DNA of 54,376 nt, taken from contig DURT01000071.1 in the NCBI GenBank assembly GCA_012843025.1, positions 1 through 54,376 of the forward strand, written 5' to 3'. Both the position numbers and the translations under genes were made by a program. This stretch comes from Tissierellia bacterium (GTDB lineage Bacteria; Bacillota; Clostridia; Tissierellales; Sedimentibacteraceae). Shown here in pieces: positions 34,635 to 44,149 of this stretch. The notes under the pieces are model-generated. The model had not been told where the DNA came from. It was given only the letters and a program-made list of their open reading frames with translations, and did not search any database. Every line of letters starts with the position of its first letter. The stretch's first letter is position 1.

Positions 34635-34733
34635 ACTACCACCGCCTATATTTTTTACTTACATTGTAACAAAGTAAAAGGCCAAATACAATCCTTTCAA
34701 GCTCAGGTCACTTAATTCTACGGTAGTTGTGGT

Positions 34734-36407
34734 TTATGCTAATTTATTCAAAAAATACTCAGCTTCTGTTTGGCGGAGGGGTTTGCTGAAATAATATCCC
34801 TGAATTCCGTCACACCCTAACTCAGCAAGTACTTCCAATTGGTTCTTAGTTTCCACGCCTTCAGCTATGATTTCAAATTTTAAATATTGAGCTAATGTAA
34901 CTATACTTTTAAATACTACCTTGTTTCTATTACTTTCAATATTATCCACAATTGATTTATCTATTTTTAAAGTACTAATCTGAAATTCTAATAAAGAGCT
35001 TAAATTAGAATATCCAGTACCAAAGTCATCTATGGCTATCTTGAAACCCTTTTCAATAAGCTCATTTATAATTCCAATGTTTTCATCGCAAGTTTCCATT
35101 AATGTTCCTTCCGTTATTTCTATTTCCAACTGGCAATGAGGAATACAATACTTTTTACAAAGATTCAACAAATTAGACATGAAATCTCTTCTCTTAAGTT
35201 GAATGGGAGATATATTTACAGATATGGTTTTAAATCTATAACCATTTTCTCTCCACTTGTAGGCTGTTTTTAAAGTTTCTTCCAATACCCAGTTACCTAT
35301 GCCTACAATATATCCCTTACTTTCTGCTATAGGAATAAATTCATTAGGGGGAACATTGCCTAATTTATGGTTATACCACCTTAAAAGCACTTCAAAACCA
35401 GAAACTCTATTACTTAAAATATCCATCTTTGGCTGATACTGCAGGTACAATTCATTATTAACAATTGCATTTACCAGTTCAGTTTCTATTAAAGCTTTTC
35501 TAAAGTAGGATTCTGATACCTGCTTATCAAAAAATGTACATATATTCTTGCCTAATTGTTTAGATTTTTTTACTGCAAAATCACAAAATTTTATTAACTC
35601 ATCTGCATCGGAACTATCATCAGGAAAAATTGTTACTCCTAAACTTAATCTAATATTAAAATAATGTTCAAATACTTTAAGAGGTTTCTTAAAATGTTCA
35701 TATATTTTATTACTCAATTCCTCTACTTCTTTTATACCGTCAATACTAGGCATTAGTATTATAAATTTATCTCCATGCCACCTGGCTAATTCTTGATGAT
35801 GTCCAAGTAAGGAGTTAAGAGCTTGAGAAAAATGTATTAAAACATCATTTGTGAACCAAAAACCATAGTTGTTAACTAAAGCTTTAAAATTATCAATATC
35901 GATATATATCAGTGCACCACGTTTCTTATGGGCTTCAGCTGCCTTAATAGAATTTTTGAGTTTTCTGATAAAAAATTTGTCATTAATAAGGTTTGTAAGG
36001 GGATCGTGTCCTTCATGAAGTTTATTACCTGTAACATTAAACATTATTACGTGGAGTATCCTAGACCCCATAACTTCAAATATTTTTCCCCTAACCAAGA
36101 CCCATTTAATCTCTCCCGTCTTGATCTTAACCCTAAAGGTACTAAAATAAAATATTGTAAGACCATTGAGGTAATCCTCTAAGTCCTGCATGGCTAAATC
36201 TTTATCTTTATCGTAAACTATAATATCCAAAAATTCAGCTATATTCTTAGCTGTATGTAAATTGTAGCCTGAAATCTTTTCTGCAATATACATTTCATCA
36301 TTGTCCATGTTCCACTTGCAAATTCCAATATCACCTACTTTTAAGGCGTGTTGGTATATTATGTCAAATTCCGCTGTGTCTGCTTTATATTCGGTATTTA
36401 TAGACAT
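34734..36407 (-). CDS. PAS-GGDEF-EAL protein, probable c-di-GMP phosphodiesterase
   Basis: A soluble signalling protein of 557 aa: PAS-like sensor (about 10-125), GGDEF domain (about 130-285), EAL domain (about 300-557). The cyclase motif is altered (HGDKF at 211-215 in place of GGDEF), so synthesis is unlikely. EAL residues are kept: EVLLRW (339-344), SVNISP, EIEITEG, IDDFGTGYSN (459-468), LKIDKS and AEGVET. It should therefore degrade c-di-GMP. ATG 36407 is set by AAGGAGG. The next gene upstream is a second GGDEF-EAL protein, separated by a terminator. Confidence 0.9.
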   Translation of the reverse strand: MSINTEYKADTAEFDIIYQHALKVGDIGICKWNMDNDEMYIAEKISGYNLHTAKNIAEFLDIIVYDKDKDLAMQDLEDYLNGLTIFYFSTFRVKIKTGEIKWVLVRGKIFEVMGSRILHVIMFNVTGNKLHEGHDPLTNLINDKFFIRKLKNSIKAAEAHKKRGALIYIDIDNFKALVNNYGFWFTNDVLIHFSQALNSLLGHHQELARWHGDKFIILMPSIDGIKEVEELSNKIYEHFKKPLKVFEHYFNIRLSLGVTIFPDDSSDADELIKFCDFAVKKSKQLGKNICTFFDKQVSESYFRKALIETELVNAIVNNELYLQYQPKMDILSNRVSGFEVLLRWYNHKLGNVPPNEFIPIAESKGYIVGIGNWVLEETLKTAYKWRENGYRFKTISVNISPIQLKRRDFMSNLLNLCKKYCIPHCQLEIEITEGTLMETCDENIGIINELIEKGFKIAIDDFGTGYSNLSSLLEFQISTLKIDKSIVDNIESNRNKVVFKSIVTLAQYLKFEIIAEGVETKNQLEVLAELGCDGIQGYYFSKPLRQTEAEYFLNKLA

Positions 36408-36518
36408 ACTATCCTCCTTAAGCAATGGAAATATGTATATATAATACCCTTATATTCTAGCTTTCTAAACTTTTTGTTACATTTTTTTACTTTTTTTATA
36501 GTTTCTTCATTGAAACAA

Positions 36519-36548
36519 AAAAGATCAGTGAAAACTCACTAATCTTTT
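36519..36548. terminator. Terminator between the two c-di-GMP genes
   Basis: AAAAGAT-c-AGTGA (36519-36531) pairs with TCACT-a-ATCTTTT (36536-36548), followed on the minus strand by TTTTTTG. It ends the longer upstream gene. Confidence 0.8.
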
Positions 36549-36593
36549 ATTGTGATACCGCCGCCACTTATAAAGTAAGATCTATATCATTAA

Positions 36594-39161
36594 TTAATTC
36601 TGTAAACTAAAGTACATTGCTGGTGAACCGGAAAAGAAGCTGCCTTCTTCAAATAAAATATCTTTTTTCATTTTTACTTGTACCTGGTTCAATATTTTAA
36701 TTAAACCAGTTCTTTCATGTTCATCAAGTTTAAACTTAATGCCATACTCATACAATCCATTCTTTTCTCTTATTCTTACAGGACTTCCATAGAATTTCAT
36801 CTCAATCCCTAGTAAATTGGTAGTAAATAACATAGAAATATCTTTGTCAATGTGCAGTTTAATATTTGATACATATAAGAGCCCTCCCGGTCCTATATTT
36901 TTAATTAGAACCTTAGTATTTCCCACATTAATGTTCTTACTTTTAAAACTTATTACCGTCATTTTAGCTTCCAAGGGTTGATGGAATTTAATTCTAAAGT
37001 ACTTACGTCTGTCCTTAAGTTTTGTTATGGAAGAATTGTTTGCAAAGGATGGCATGCACTTTCCTCTGTCCAGTTCTATTTCGAAACTTTCTGCCGGTAT
37101 AGGATTACAATATAAATACCCTTGTCCAGCATAACAGTTTTGCCCCCTTAAATAAAGCAATTGATCCCAATTTTCTATCCCCTCTGCAACTAACTTTATG
37201 TTAAGTTCCTTAGCCATATTAATTATTGTCTTGGTTAATAAACTGTTTGTTTTATCTTTCATAACTTTATTTATAAAAGACTTGTCTATTTTTAAAATAT
37301 CAACTTTAAAAGAACTTAAATGTGAAAATGATGAATATCCTGTACCAAAATCATCAAGAGCTATTTGTATGCCGTAAGATTGTAACTTCTTAATGCTATA
37401 CATCATTCTTTCAAACTTACTTATTATAATATTTTCTGTTATTTCAATAATTAAAAATTTAGGGTCCAAATTATATTCATTAATTATATTAATTATATTT
37501 CCTACAAAATTATTTTCTGAAAATTGAGTAATGGAGAAGTTAACAGAAACTTTTATACTTGATTTCTTGTTTTTTATCCATCTTTTATAATCAGAACAAA
37601 CATCTCTTAACATCCATTTACCAATATCAATTATTATATCTGATTCTTCCGCCAAAGGCATGAATTCATCGGGAGACATTGTTCCCCAATCAGGATGTTC
37701 CCATCTGATTAATGCTTCTGCAGCTATTATTTCACTGGTATTTAGATTAACTATTGGTTGATAATATACCTTTAATTGATTATTTTCTATTGCCTTATGT
37801 AAATCATTTCTTAAAACAAATTCTTTATAATACTGTATGTCCAATCCTGAGGAAAAAAACTTATATTTATTTTTTCCTTCTCTAGTTGCTCTGACTAAGG
37901 CTATATTCGCATTTTTATGAATGGAAATAGAATCATTGGCATCATCTGGATATATACAAACTCCAATATTGGCTGATATATTTATTTGAAATTTATCTAT
38001 AATAAACTCTTTTTTTAATACTTCTACAATCTCTTCTGCTAGTTTTTCGTATCCCTCATCTGTCTTTATACCTTGTACAATAACAGCAAATTTATACTCT
38101 GAAATTCGGCTTAAAAATATATCTCCTAATACCTCTTTCAATCTTTTGACAATATCTAATAATAAACAATTTTCACAGTTAATCCCTATAGTACAATTAC
38201 ACTCACGTATATCGTGAATCTCTAATATCATTAATGCAAATTTCGAACCTGTTTCATCGGCATATTCGCATTGCTCCCTTAGTTTCTTTTTGAAATATAC
38301 TTTATTAGGAAGGTCCGTTAAATCATCATGAGTGGAAATATGAACCATTTTCTTTTCCATTTCCACCCTTTCAGTAATATTTCTAAAATTAATGATAATC
38401 CCTTGTATTGAAGGCTTAGACATTGCATTTTTCATTATGGCTTCCAGGTATACTTCTTCCCCTGTCTTACTTTTTAATACAAGGGTACCCTTTACTTTTT
38501 TTCTAGGTTCCTTGATAGTTTCTTCTATCATTCTTGATAGTTTTTCTCTTTCTTCACCTTCATAAAAATCTAAAACTTTTTTCCCTATTCTTTCTTCTAC
38601 CTTAAATCCAATAACATTTTCTACTGCTTCACTTATATATTTTATTGTTCCATCTGCTTCAATAATTTCAAAAACGTCCCAGGACTCTTTTACTAAAAAT
38701 TGAAATTTTTTAGTAAAAGAGTTATCTTCCATTTCTCTTAAACTATTCCCTACAGTTTTATGGGTTGTAATATCTTGAATTATTCCCACCATTTTTACAG
38801 GATTACCATTTTTATCGTATATGGCCCTGGTTTTTTCATGTAAATACTTGATGCCCTTAGATGTAGTAATTCGATAACCCACTTCATGTTCGATGCCCTT
38901 CAATTCTTTGAGCTTTGTTTTCTTATATTCATCAAGATCGTCTGGGTGCACAAGCAAAAAATATTCTTCCAAGTCGCCCTTAAAATTCTCAGGGCTAATT
39001 TCTATGATGCGATAAAATTCATCTGAAAAATGAATTTTTTCATTTGCTAAATCCCTCGTCCAACTTCCTATATTTGCAATCTCTTGGCTAATTTTATAGT
39101 TTTCTTTTATGAATTCAGATGGTATAGTAGTTTTTTTTAGACGCTTTTTAAAATGTAACAC
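36594..39161 (-). CDS. PAS-PAS-GGDEF-EAL-PilZ protein with a cysteine cluster
   Basis: A multidomain c-di-GMP protein of 855 aa: two PAS domains (about 20-135 and 150-270), a strongly altered GGDEF domain (about 275-445; SEYKF at 354-358), an EAL domain (about 455-700; AEALIRW, DDFGTGYS, KIDKS and AEGIEN intact) and a C-terminal PilZ domain (about 715-830; RRKYFR at 718-723 and NIGPGG at 755-760). Four cysteines, CxC-x5-CxxC (321, 323, 329, 332), sit in the GGDEF domain. A GTG at 39161, seven bases after AGGAGG, is taken as the start; the frame stays open further upstream but runs through a terminator-like hairpin. Confidence 0.88.
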   Translation of the reverse strand: MLHFKKRLKKTTIPSEFIKENYKISQEIANIGSWTRDLANEKIHFSDEFYRIIEISPENFKGDLEEYFLLVHPDDLDEYKKTKLKELKGIEHEVGYRITTSKGIKYLHEKTRAIYDKNGNPVKMVGIIQDITTHKTVGNSLREMEDNSFTKKFQFLVKESWDVFEIIEADGTIKYISEAVENVIGFKVEERIGKKVLDFYEGEEREKLSRMIEETIKEPRKKVKGTLVLKSKTGEEVYLEAIMKNAMSKPSIQGIIINFRNITERVEMEKKMVHISTHDDLTDLPNKVYFKKKLREQCEYADETGSKFALMILEIHDIRECNCTIGINCENCLLLDIVKRLKEVLGDIFLSRISEYKFAVIVQGIKTDEGYEKLAEEIVEVLKKEFIIDKFQINISANIGVCIYPDDANDSISIHKNANIALVRATREGKNKYKFFSSGLDIQYYKEFVLRNDLHKAIENNQLKVYYQPIVNLNTSEIIAAEALIRWEHPDWGTMSPDEFMPLAEESDIIIDIGKWMLRDVCSDYKRWIKNKKSSIKVSVNFSITQFSENNFVGNIINIINEYNLDPKFLIIEITENIIISKFERMMYSIKKLQSYGIQIALDDFGTGYSSFSHLSSFKVDILKIDKSFINKVMKDKTNSLLTKTIINMAKELNIKLVAEGIENWDQLLYLRGQNCYAGQGYLYCNPIPAESFEIELDRGKCMPSFANNSSITKLKDRRKYFRIKFHQPLEAKMTVISFKSKNINVGNTKVLIKNIGPGGLLYVSNIKLHIDKDISMLFTTNLLGIEMKFYGSPVRIREKNGLYEYGIKFKLDEHERTGLIKILNQVQVKMKKDILFEEGSFFSGSPAMYFSLQN

Positions 39162-39219
39162 TCTTCCACCTCCTATTAAGAATACAGGTACGATATAAGG
39201 TGCCAGAAATTTCAACAAT

Positions 39220-39256
39220 AAAAAATCTTCCTTTGATGTATATTGAGGAAGATTTC
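39220..39256 (-). terminator. Terminator-like hairpin in the leader of the PAS-EAL-PilZ gene
   Basis: AATCTTCC (39224-39231) pairs with GGAAGATT (39247-39254), extended by a few pairs, and is followed on the minus strand by T6. It lies 60-95 bases upstream of the GTG start. This is where a riboswitch or attenuator would place its expression platform. Confidence 0.6.
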
Positions 39257-39360
39257 TGCTTCTCAACCGCATTTTTAAAATATGGATTAATTATACCATA
39301 TTGGTATATTAAAACAAGTTTACAAAAAGTTATTTTTTTACTGCAAAAAATTACATTTGT

Positions 39361-39427
39361 TAATAGAACCTCACCAGACTGCAATCAAACTCCGTTGGGT
39401 ATCCGGAAACCTTGTTATTAATAACAA
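39361..39427. other. Unassigned GC-richer, structured patch and palindrome in the 39162-39521 gap
   Basis: The 360-base gap is AT-rich except for 39366-39411, where the minus strand reads TTTCCGGATACCC, CAACGGAG and TGCAGTCTGGTGAGG. Beside it is a perfect 16-bp palindrome TTGTTATTAATAACAA (39412-39427). I do not recognise a known riboswitch class. It lies between a possible promoter and the leader terminator of the PAS-EAL-PilZ gene. Confidence 0.35.
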
Positions 39428-39486
39428 AAAAACACAGCACCTTTGTACTTTGTAATTGAATCTTTATTTAACTTCTCTGCATCTTT

Positions 39487-39514
39487 TTCATAATCCACAG
39501 AAGATTATTGTCAA
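39487..39514 (-). promoter_or_regulatory. Possible promoter for the long leader of the PAS-EAL-PilZ gene
   Basis: On the minus strand TTGACA (39514-39509) and TATGAA (39492-39487) with a 16-base spacer, just after the B3/B4 stop codon. It would give a leader of about 320 nt. Confidence 0.45.
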
Positions 39515-39521
39515 ATGCTAT

Positions 39522-40229
39522 TTATTCTATTATTGCTTCCTTATTATTTATATCTAAAACTGAAATTTTACTTGTTCCACCTAAATTATCCTCTACTAAT
39601 TTTGCCAAGCCTTTTAATGCCTTCTCAAATTCATCTACCCTAGTTTCATCTACTAATTCAATACATAAGAAAGCATTAGTCGTATTTTCAGTAAGCATTG
39701 TCCTTACTGCTTCACGCCAATTCCAGCATCTGCAGATTGCGCCCATATCATCCTTATAAACTACTTCACCCTCATATGGGGGTGAGTTCTCTTCAGTTCC
39801 CAATGGGATAAAGTCCTCATTTCCAATAGCCTTAGTTAATCTTAAATTACCGACAAATTTATCTATATCTTCACCGCCACAAGGTAGTGCATACCTTAAT
39901 GAAATTGAATTGTAAATATCTACTAGGGGATTAATAGTTCCTACAGGATTGCCTTTATGAGCTCTCTTTAACAATGCTTCTATAGATGATCTTGCACCTT
40001 TCTTTGTTTTAAATTTCTGGAATGCTTCTCTCCATACTTTTATTACTGGATTTTTACTGAATTCTGGATTCTGTAAATGCTTTAATGCTTCCTTTTCTGC
40101 ATCTGAAATCATTTCTATATATTGCTCATTGTCTTTTATGGTATTATCTATGCCATGACAAATTACAACTCCAATCTTCGCATTGGGGAATACTTCCCAA
40201 AAATCATCTTCAATAATAAACTTTTTCAT
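39522..40229 (-). CDS. B3/B4 tRNA-binding-domain protein
   Basis: A stand-alone B3/B4 domain protein of 235 aa, related to the editing module of phenylalanyl-tRNA synthetase beta subunit. Typical stretches are NPLVDIYNSISLRYALPCGGED and GDEF-like TEENSPPYEGEVVYKDD, and the end CRCWNWREAVRTMLTE. Such proteins are thought to proof-read tRNAs or amino acids, but the role is unproven. AGGTAAAAAG precedes the ATG. No obvious operon partner. Confidence 0.82.
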   Translation of the reverse strand: MKKFIIEDDFWEVFPNAKIGVVICHGIDNTIKDNEQYIEMISDAEKEALKHLQNPEFSKNPVIKVWREAFQKFKTKKGARSSIEALLKRAHKGNPVGTINPLVDIYNSISLRYALPCGGEDIDKFVGNLRLTKAIGNEDFIPLGTEENSPPYEGEVVYKDDMGAICRCWNWREAVRTMLTENTTNAFLCIELVDETRVDEFEKALKGLAKLVEDNLGGTSKISVLDINNKEAIIE

Positions 40230-40377
40230 CTTTTTACCTCCATAGTATTCTATTAAGTACTATTTCTCTTGTATTATTAACCTCTTCATCATTGTATTTA
40301 AATTTGAGTATTTCTTCTTATTATTTATAGCAGCTTCAAACATAAGTATTTCACTGTTTTCTGGGCAGTGATAATTA

Positions 40378-40896
40378 CTATATCTTTTTATACTTCCCTC
40401 TAAATTTCTCAACAATGAACTCCTTAAAAGCATGCAGATCATCTATGTCCTTTTTCCTTACCAAAGACGCTTGGTTAACTGTTAAATAGAAAATAAAATA
40501 GTCCTTACTTTCCATTAAGTAAAAAAATTGGTCATACTTCAATTCGCCTGTTGACTTAAGTTCCTTATTCTCCATAACTATTCTGTCATCATAAAAGTTT
40601 AAAGTATTAATGCTGTCAAAGGCTCCTGTTTTATCTGTCTTTACTCGTTGAGCATTTTTTCTCTCAACCTTGAATAAAACAACACCAACTGAAAATGCAA
40701 ACAAGATAATCCAGCTTATAACGAATTTTGCATAATCAAAGCTTCCATCCAAACTAATAATAATGCCTCCAACCATTGAAACTAAGCCAATCAAAGGAAG
40801 TATTACCTTATTTCTTCTGAAGGTTGCAATGTATAAAAACTTCCTGTAATCTTCCTTAGTCATGGTGGTGTTTATGATGATTTTAGGTTGTTCCAT
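40378..40896 (-). CDS. YcxB-like membrane protein
   Basis: A 172-aa protein with two adjacent hydrophobic segments (about 32-50 and 57-74) followed by a beta-rich cytoplasmic domain, as in the YcxB-like family: FYDDRIVMENKELKSTGELKYDQF. Function unknown. It starts at ATG 40896 after AGGGATAAAA. It is followed by about 150 bases before the B3/B4 gene that hold no convincing gene. Confidence 0.72.
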   Translation of the reverse strand: MEQPKIIINTTMTKEDYRKFLYIATFRRNKVILPLIGLVSMVGGIIISLDGSFDYAKFVISWIILFAFSVGVVLFKVERKNAQRVKTDKTGAFDSINTLNFYDDRIVMENKELKSTGELKYDQFFYLMESKDYFIFYLTVNQASLVRKKDIDDLHAFKEFIVEKFRGKYKKI

Positions 40897-41033
40897 TTTT
40901 ATCCCTCATTCTGGTACATTATTTACAAACACTATTGTTCTCAATATATCACACTATTATGATTTTTTGTAGGAAAATTTTACAATTACACATTGTCCCC
41001 TAACATTACTTATACTGACTGCAATATTCTTGA

Positions 41034-41088
41034 ATAAAAATATAACCTTACGTCAAATGAAGTTTCTCCTCATTTGCTGTAAGGTTAT
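41034..41088 (-). terminator. Terminator of the kdd-kce-TRAP operon
   Basis: ATAACCTTAC (41042-41051) pairs with GTAAGGTTAT (41079-41088), with a second inner stem CAAATGA/TCATTTG, followed on the minus strand by TATTTTTATT. Confidence 0.85.
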
Positions 41089-41139
41089 CTATCTATATAA
41101 ACTTTATGAAAGACCTAACTTGTTTTCTTTAAGTTGTCA

Positions 41140-42453
41140 TTACAGGAATACTAATGATAACCAAGGTACGAAAGTAATTACCAGTAACATGATTATTGCT
41201 ATTGCAAATAACGGCATGATATATTTAAACATGCTTTCCATTTTAATCTTAGCAACTGCTGCTCCAACAAACAGGTTACATCCATATGGAGGAGTGCAAA
41301 GACCTATTGCCAAGTTTACAGCCATTATTACACCAAAGTGAACCGGATCTACTCCCAAGGATTTTATTGTTGGCAACAACATTGGTGCAAACACTAAAAT
41401 TGCCGGTACTGTATCCAAGAAGCATCCAACTACCAATAAGAATAGATTTATAATTAATAGTACTATATACTTATTGGAAGAGAATACTGTCAGAAAGTCT
41501 GCAATCATTTTAGGTACCTTTTCAAATGTCATAAAAGTTGAGAATACAGTTGAATATCCTAACAAGAATGAAGTAATACCGTTAAGTACTGCAGCATCAA
41601 GTAAAACTCTATACATATCTTTCCAGGTTAGTTCTTTATAAACAAAAATACTTACTAATGCAGAATAAACAACAGATACACAAGCTGCTTCAGTAGGGGT
41701 AAATATTCCAGAATAGATTCCACCAAGTATAATTGCTGGTGATAAAAGAGCCCAGAAACCATCTTTAGTTGCAACCCATATTTTCTTTCCTCGTTCTTTA
41801 AGAGCAACGCTCATCGGTACTTTTGATTCTCCTTCAGCTTCATAACTAACCCTCAGATCAGTCTTGCTTCTGGAACAAATTATTATGTTCATTGTCAAAA
41901 AACCTAATCCTAAGAATACTCCAGGTAAAATTCCTGCTAAAAAGAGACTTGGAACTGAGGTTCCTGTAGTAGCACCGTATAATACAAATGATAAGCTGGG
42001 TGGGATTATTGGACCAACAATACCGCCAAAGCTTACAAGAGTTGCTGCATAGGCAGGATCATATCCTTTGCGTCTCATTTCAGGTATCATCATTCCACCG
42101 ATTGCAGATGCAGTAGCCATACCTGAACCTGACAAAGCACCGAAAAACATACAAGCCAATATAGTAACACAGCCAAGTGCGCCAGTTACAAAATCAATAA
42201 TTGCAGAAGCAAAATTAACTATACGCTTGGCAATACCTCCTGTTGACATGATAACACCTGCAAGCATAAAAAAAGGTATAGCCATAACGGTAAATGAACT
42301 TATTCCCGAATAACAATACTGGGCATTTATGACCATATTTAAATCAGAGAAATAATACATTGAAAACATCGTAGCCCCGCCAATTGCGAAACCCACAGGC
42401 ACACCCAACATTAACATTAAAAATAAAATTATGAATAAAACACCCATTGCCAT
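41140..42453 (-). CDS. dctM: TRAP transporter large permease
   Basis: The main membrane subunit of a sodium-driven tripartite importer, 437 aa with about twelve hydrophobic segments. Family stretches are MLMLGVPVGFAIGGA, FFGALSGSGMATASAIGGMM, GGIVGPIIPPSLSFVLYG and FTPTEAACV. The frame opens at 42558, but AAGGAGTGATAACT before ATG 42453 decides the start, five bases after the dctQ stop. It is the last gene of the kdd-kce-dctPQM operon. Confidence 0.93.
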   Translation of the reverse strand: MAMGVLFIILFLMLMLGVPVGFAIGGATMFSMYYFSDLNMVINAQYCYSGISSFTVMAIPFFMLAGVIMSTGGIAKRIVNFASAIIDFVTGALGCVTILACMFFGALSGSGMATASAIGGMMIPEMRRKGYDPAYAATLVSFGGIVGPIIPPSLSFVLYGATTGTSVPSLFLAGILPGVFLGLGFLTMNIIICSRSKTDLRVSYEAEGESKVPMSVALKERGKKIWVATKDGFWALLSPAIILGGIYSGIFTPTEAACVSVVYSALVSIFVYKELTWKDMYRVLLDAAVLNGITSFLLGYSTVFSTFMTFEKVPKMIADFLTVFSSNKYIVLLIINLFLLVVGCFLDTVPAILVFAPMLLPTIKSLGVDPVHFGVIMAVNLAIGLCTPPYGCNLFVGAAVAKIKMESMFKYIMPLFAIAIIMLLVITFVPWLSLVFL

Positions 42454-42458
42454 AGTTA

Positions 42459-42941
42459 TCACTCCTTCCTTGGGGCTAATGAAGCTATACTGATTATTGA
42501 AATAATGCTTCTTAAAATCATTAAAATACAGCCAACTACCACGGATAGATAACCCCATGACATGCTTATTTTAATACCAGCATAGTAAACTGGTGCCTGA
42601 CTTATAACAAGAGAAATACCATAGTAGGTTGTAACAGCGCATATAGCAATTACTATCATTTCAGAAACAATATCAACTATTTTCCTTGCAGAAGGTGATA
42701 GCTTGTCTGTCAACATTGTTATTTTTATATGTTCATTTCTTTTTGCACCTATACTTATTCCTATCCATGATAACCACACAAACAGAAATTTACCCAATTC
42801 TTCAGACCAAGATAAAGAATTATTGAAAATATACCTCATTATTACTTGTACAAAGATTATCAAAACCATCAAAGCAAACATTGAAACTAACAATATTTCT
42901 TCTATTTTATCTATAAATGATATTAATTTGTTTTTTTCCAT
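42459..42941 (-). CDS. dctQ: TRAP transporter small permease
   Basis: The small membrane subunit, 160 aa with four hydrophobic segments. RYIFNNSLSWSEELGKFLFVW (split by the family's SWSEE core) and GAKRNEHIKI are hallmarks. Start is ATG 42941 (MEKNKLISF) or the ATG four codons earlier. A strong GAAAGGAGGG lies further upstream (about 42974-42983) in front of a three-codon frame, ATG TCA AAT TAA, which may couple translation; this is uncertain. Confidence 0.88.
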   Translation of the reverse strand: MEKNKLISFIDKIEEILLVSMFALMVLIIFVQVIMRYIFNNSLSWSEELGKFLFVWLSWIGISIGAKRNEHIKITMLTDKLSPSARKIVDIVSEMIVIAICAVTTYYGISLVISQAPVYYAGIKISMSWGYLSVVVGCILMILRSIISIISIASLAPRKE

Positions 42942-43050
42942 ATCTTTCACCATATCATTTAATTTGACATGGCTTGCGCCCTCCTTTCAAATATTGAACC
43001 TTTTCCCCTGCCTGAGGGTAAGATTGACAGGCAGGGGACCAATGGGGGAA

Positions 43051-44091
43051 TTAATGCTTAGGTACTGTAGCTAACCATTTATCAACTACATCATCACCGA
43101 CTTTTTCTCTCCACATATCATATACAGGCTGTACTGATTTTATAAATACTTCTACTTCTTCCGGAGTTAATTCCTCAACTGTAGCTCCTTCGGCCTTGAA
43201 TCTTTCTATATATTTAAGTTCGTTTGCTCTTTCTTCATTTCTTTGTTGTTCACATGCCTTATGAACACCTTCCTCAAATATTTCTCTTAGGTCTTGAGGT
43301 AATGAGTTAATCCAGTCTAAGGAACAAATAACAGGGAATGGTGAACTTGCATGGTTAGTAATTGTTATATATGGAGCAATTTCATGCAGTGAGAAGTCAT
43401 TAAACACTCCCAATGAGTGGTCAAGAGCATCTATTGTCCCCTGAGATAGTGAAGTAATAACTTCTCCCCATGCCATAGGTGTGGGATTTCCACCCATCGC
43501 CTTCCAAAGTTCTATATTTAAGTCGTTTTGAGCAATTCTAACCTTTTGACCTTTAAGATCTTCTGGGCTGTGGTATGTTCTCTCAGTACTGATTACATGA
43601 CGCATACCATTGTAAAACATATCTATACAATAATAACCTGAATCTTTTAAGTATTCGTTGAATAATTCCAATCCTCCATTTTCAAATGTTCCTTCTATCC
43701 AGTCTTCATAAGATGGATACAAGTATGGAAGGTCTATACAGCTGGAAGCAGGACCTGCTACGGAAGTAACAACTGATGATAAGTCAAATTCAAGCTGTAA
43801 TGTTCCAAGTTTTACACCAGCAACCATATCTGGTGAATCACCTAATTGTCCATCAGGATAAACTTCTACTTTGAATTTTCCTGGAGCTTTTTCTTCTAAG
43901 TACTCGCCTAACCATTCACTCCAAACATGAGTTGAACGTGTTGAAGAATCAGTATGTCCAATTTTAACAACTATTGGTCCTTCGTCTCCAGAATCGCTGG
44001 AACCACCTTGAGTAGGTCTGCTGCAACCAACAACAGAAGTTATAATTAATACTACTAAAACTAATAATGATATTACTCTTTTTGCTTTCAT
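43051..44091 (-). CDS. dctP: TRAP transporter substrate-binding lipoprotein
   Basis: The extracytoplasmic receptor of the importer, 346 aa. Signal peptide with lipobox SVVGC, then a DctP fold: KIGHTDSSTRSTHVWSEWL, FKVEVYPDGQLGD, and GQKVRIAQNDLNIELWKAMGGNP with the conserved Arg that normally binds a carboxylate. The ligand is therefore expected to be a carboxylate; from the operon, a diamino or beta-amino acid is most likely. ATG 44091 is set by AGGAAGG. Confidence 0.92.
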   Translation of the reverse strand: MKAKRVISLLVLVVLIITSVVGCSRPTQGGSSDSGDEGPIVVKIGHTDSSTRSTHVWSEWLGEYLEEKAPGKFKVEVYPDGQLGDSPDMVAGVKLGTLQLEFDLSSVVTSVAGPASSCIDLPYLYPSYEDWIEGTFENGGLELFNEYLKDSGYYCIDMFYNGMRHVISTERTYHSPEDLKGQKVRIAQNDLNIELWKAMGGNPTPMAWGEVITSLSQGTIDALDHSLGVFNDFSLHEIAPYITITNHASSPFPVICSLDWINSLPQDLREIFEEGVHKACEQQRNEERANELKYIERFKAEGATVEELTPEEVEVFIKSVQPVYDMWREKVGDDVVDKWLATVPKH

Positions 44092-44121
44092 AAAATACCT
44101 TCCTTTCAAGTTTATTATTAA

Positions 44122-44141
44122 TACATTTCATAAGAAATGTA
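44122..44141 (-). other. Stem-loop between kce and dctP
   Basis: TACATTTC (44122-44129), loop ATAA, GAAATGTA (44134-44141), a perfect 8-bp stem without a T-run. Possibly an mRNA processing or stabilising element that sets the level of the receptor. Confidence 0.4.
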
Positions 44142-44149
44142 CAAAATAA

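Noticed and set aside
39162..39521. c-di-GMP-I or c-di-GMP-II riboswitch
   Set aside because: The context is ideal, but I could not find the conserved GACGCAAAG-type core or the class II core on either strand, so I report only an unassigned structured leader.
40260..40442. 60-aa minus-strand reading frame overlapping the YcxB-like gene
   Set aside because: It overlaps the 3' end of the better-supported gene in another frame and has no ribosome binding site or family match.
42940..42985. Three-codon leader peptide before dctQ
   Set aside because: A strong ribosome site precedes ATG TCA AAT TAA, but such a short frame cannot be supported by itself; mentioned only under dctQ.
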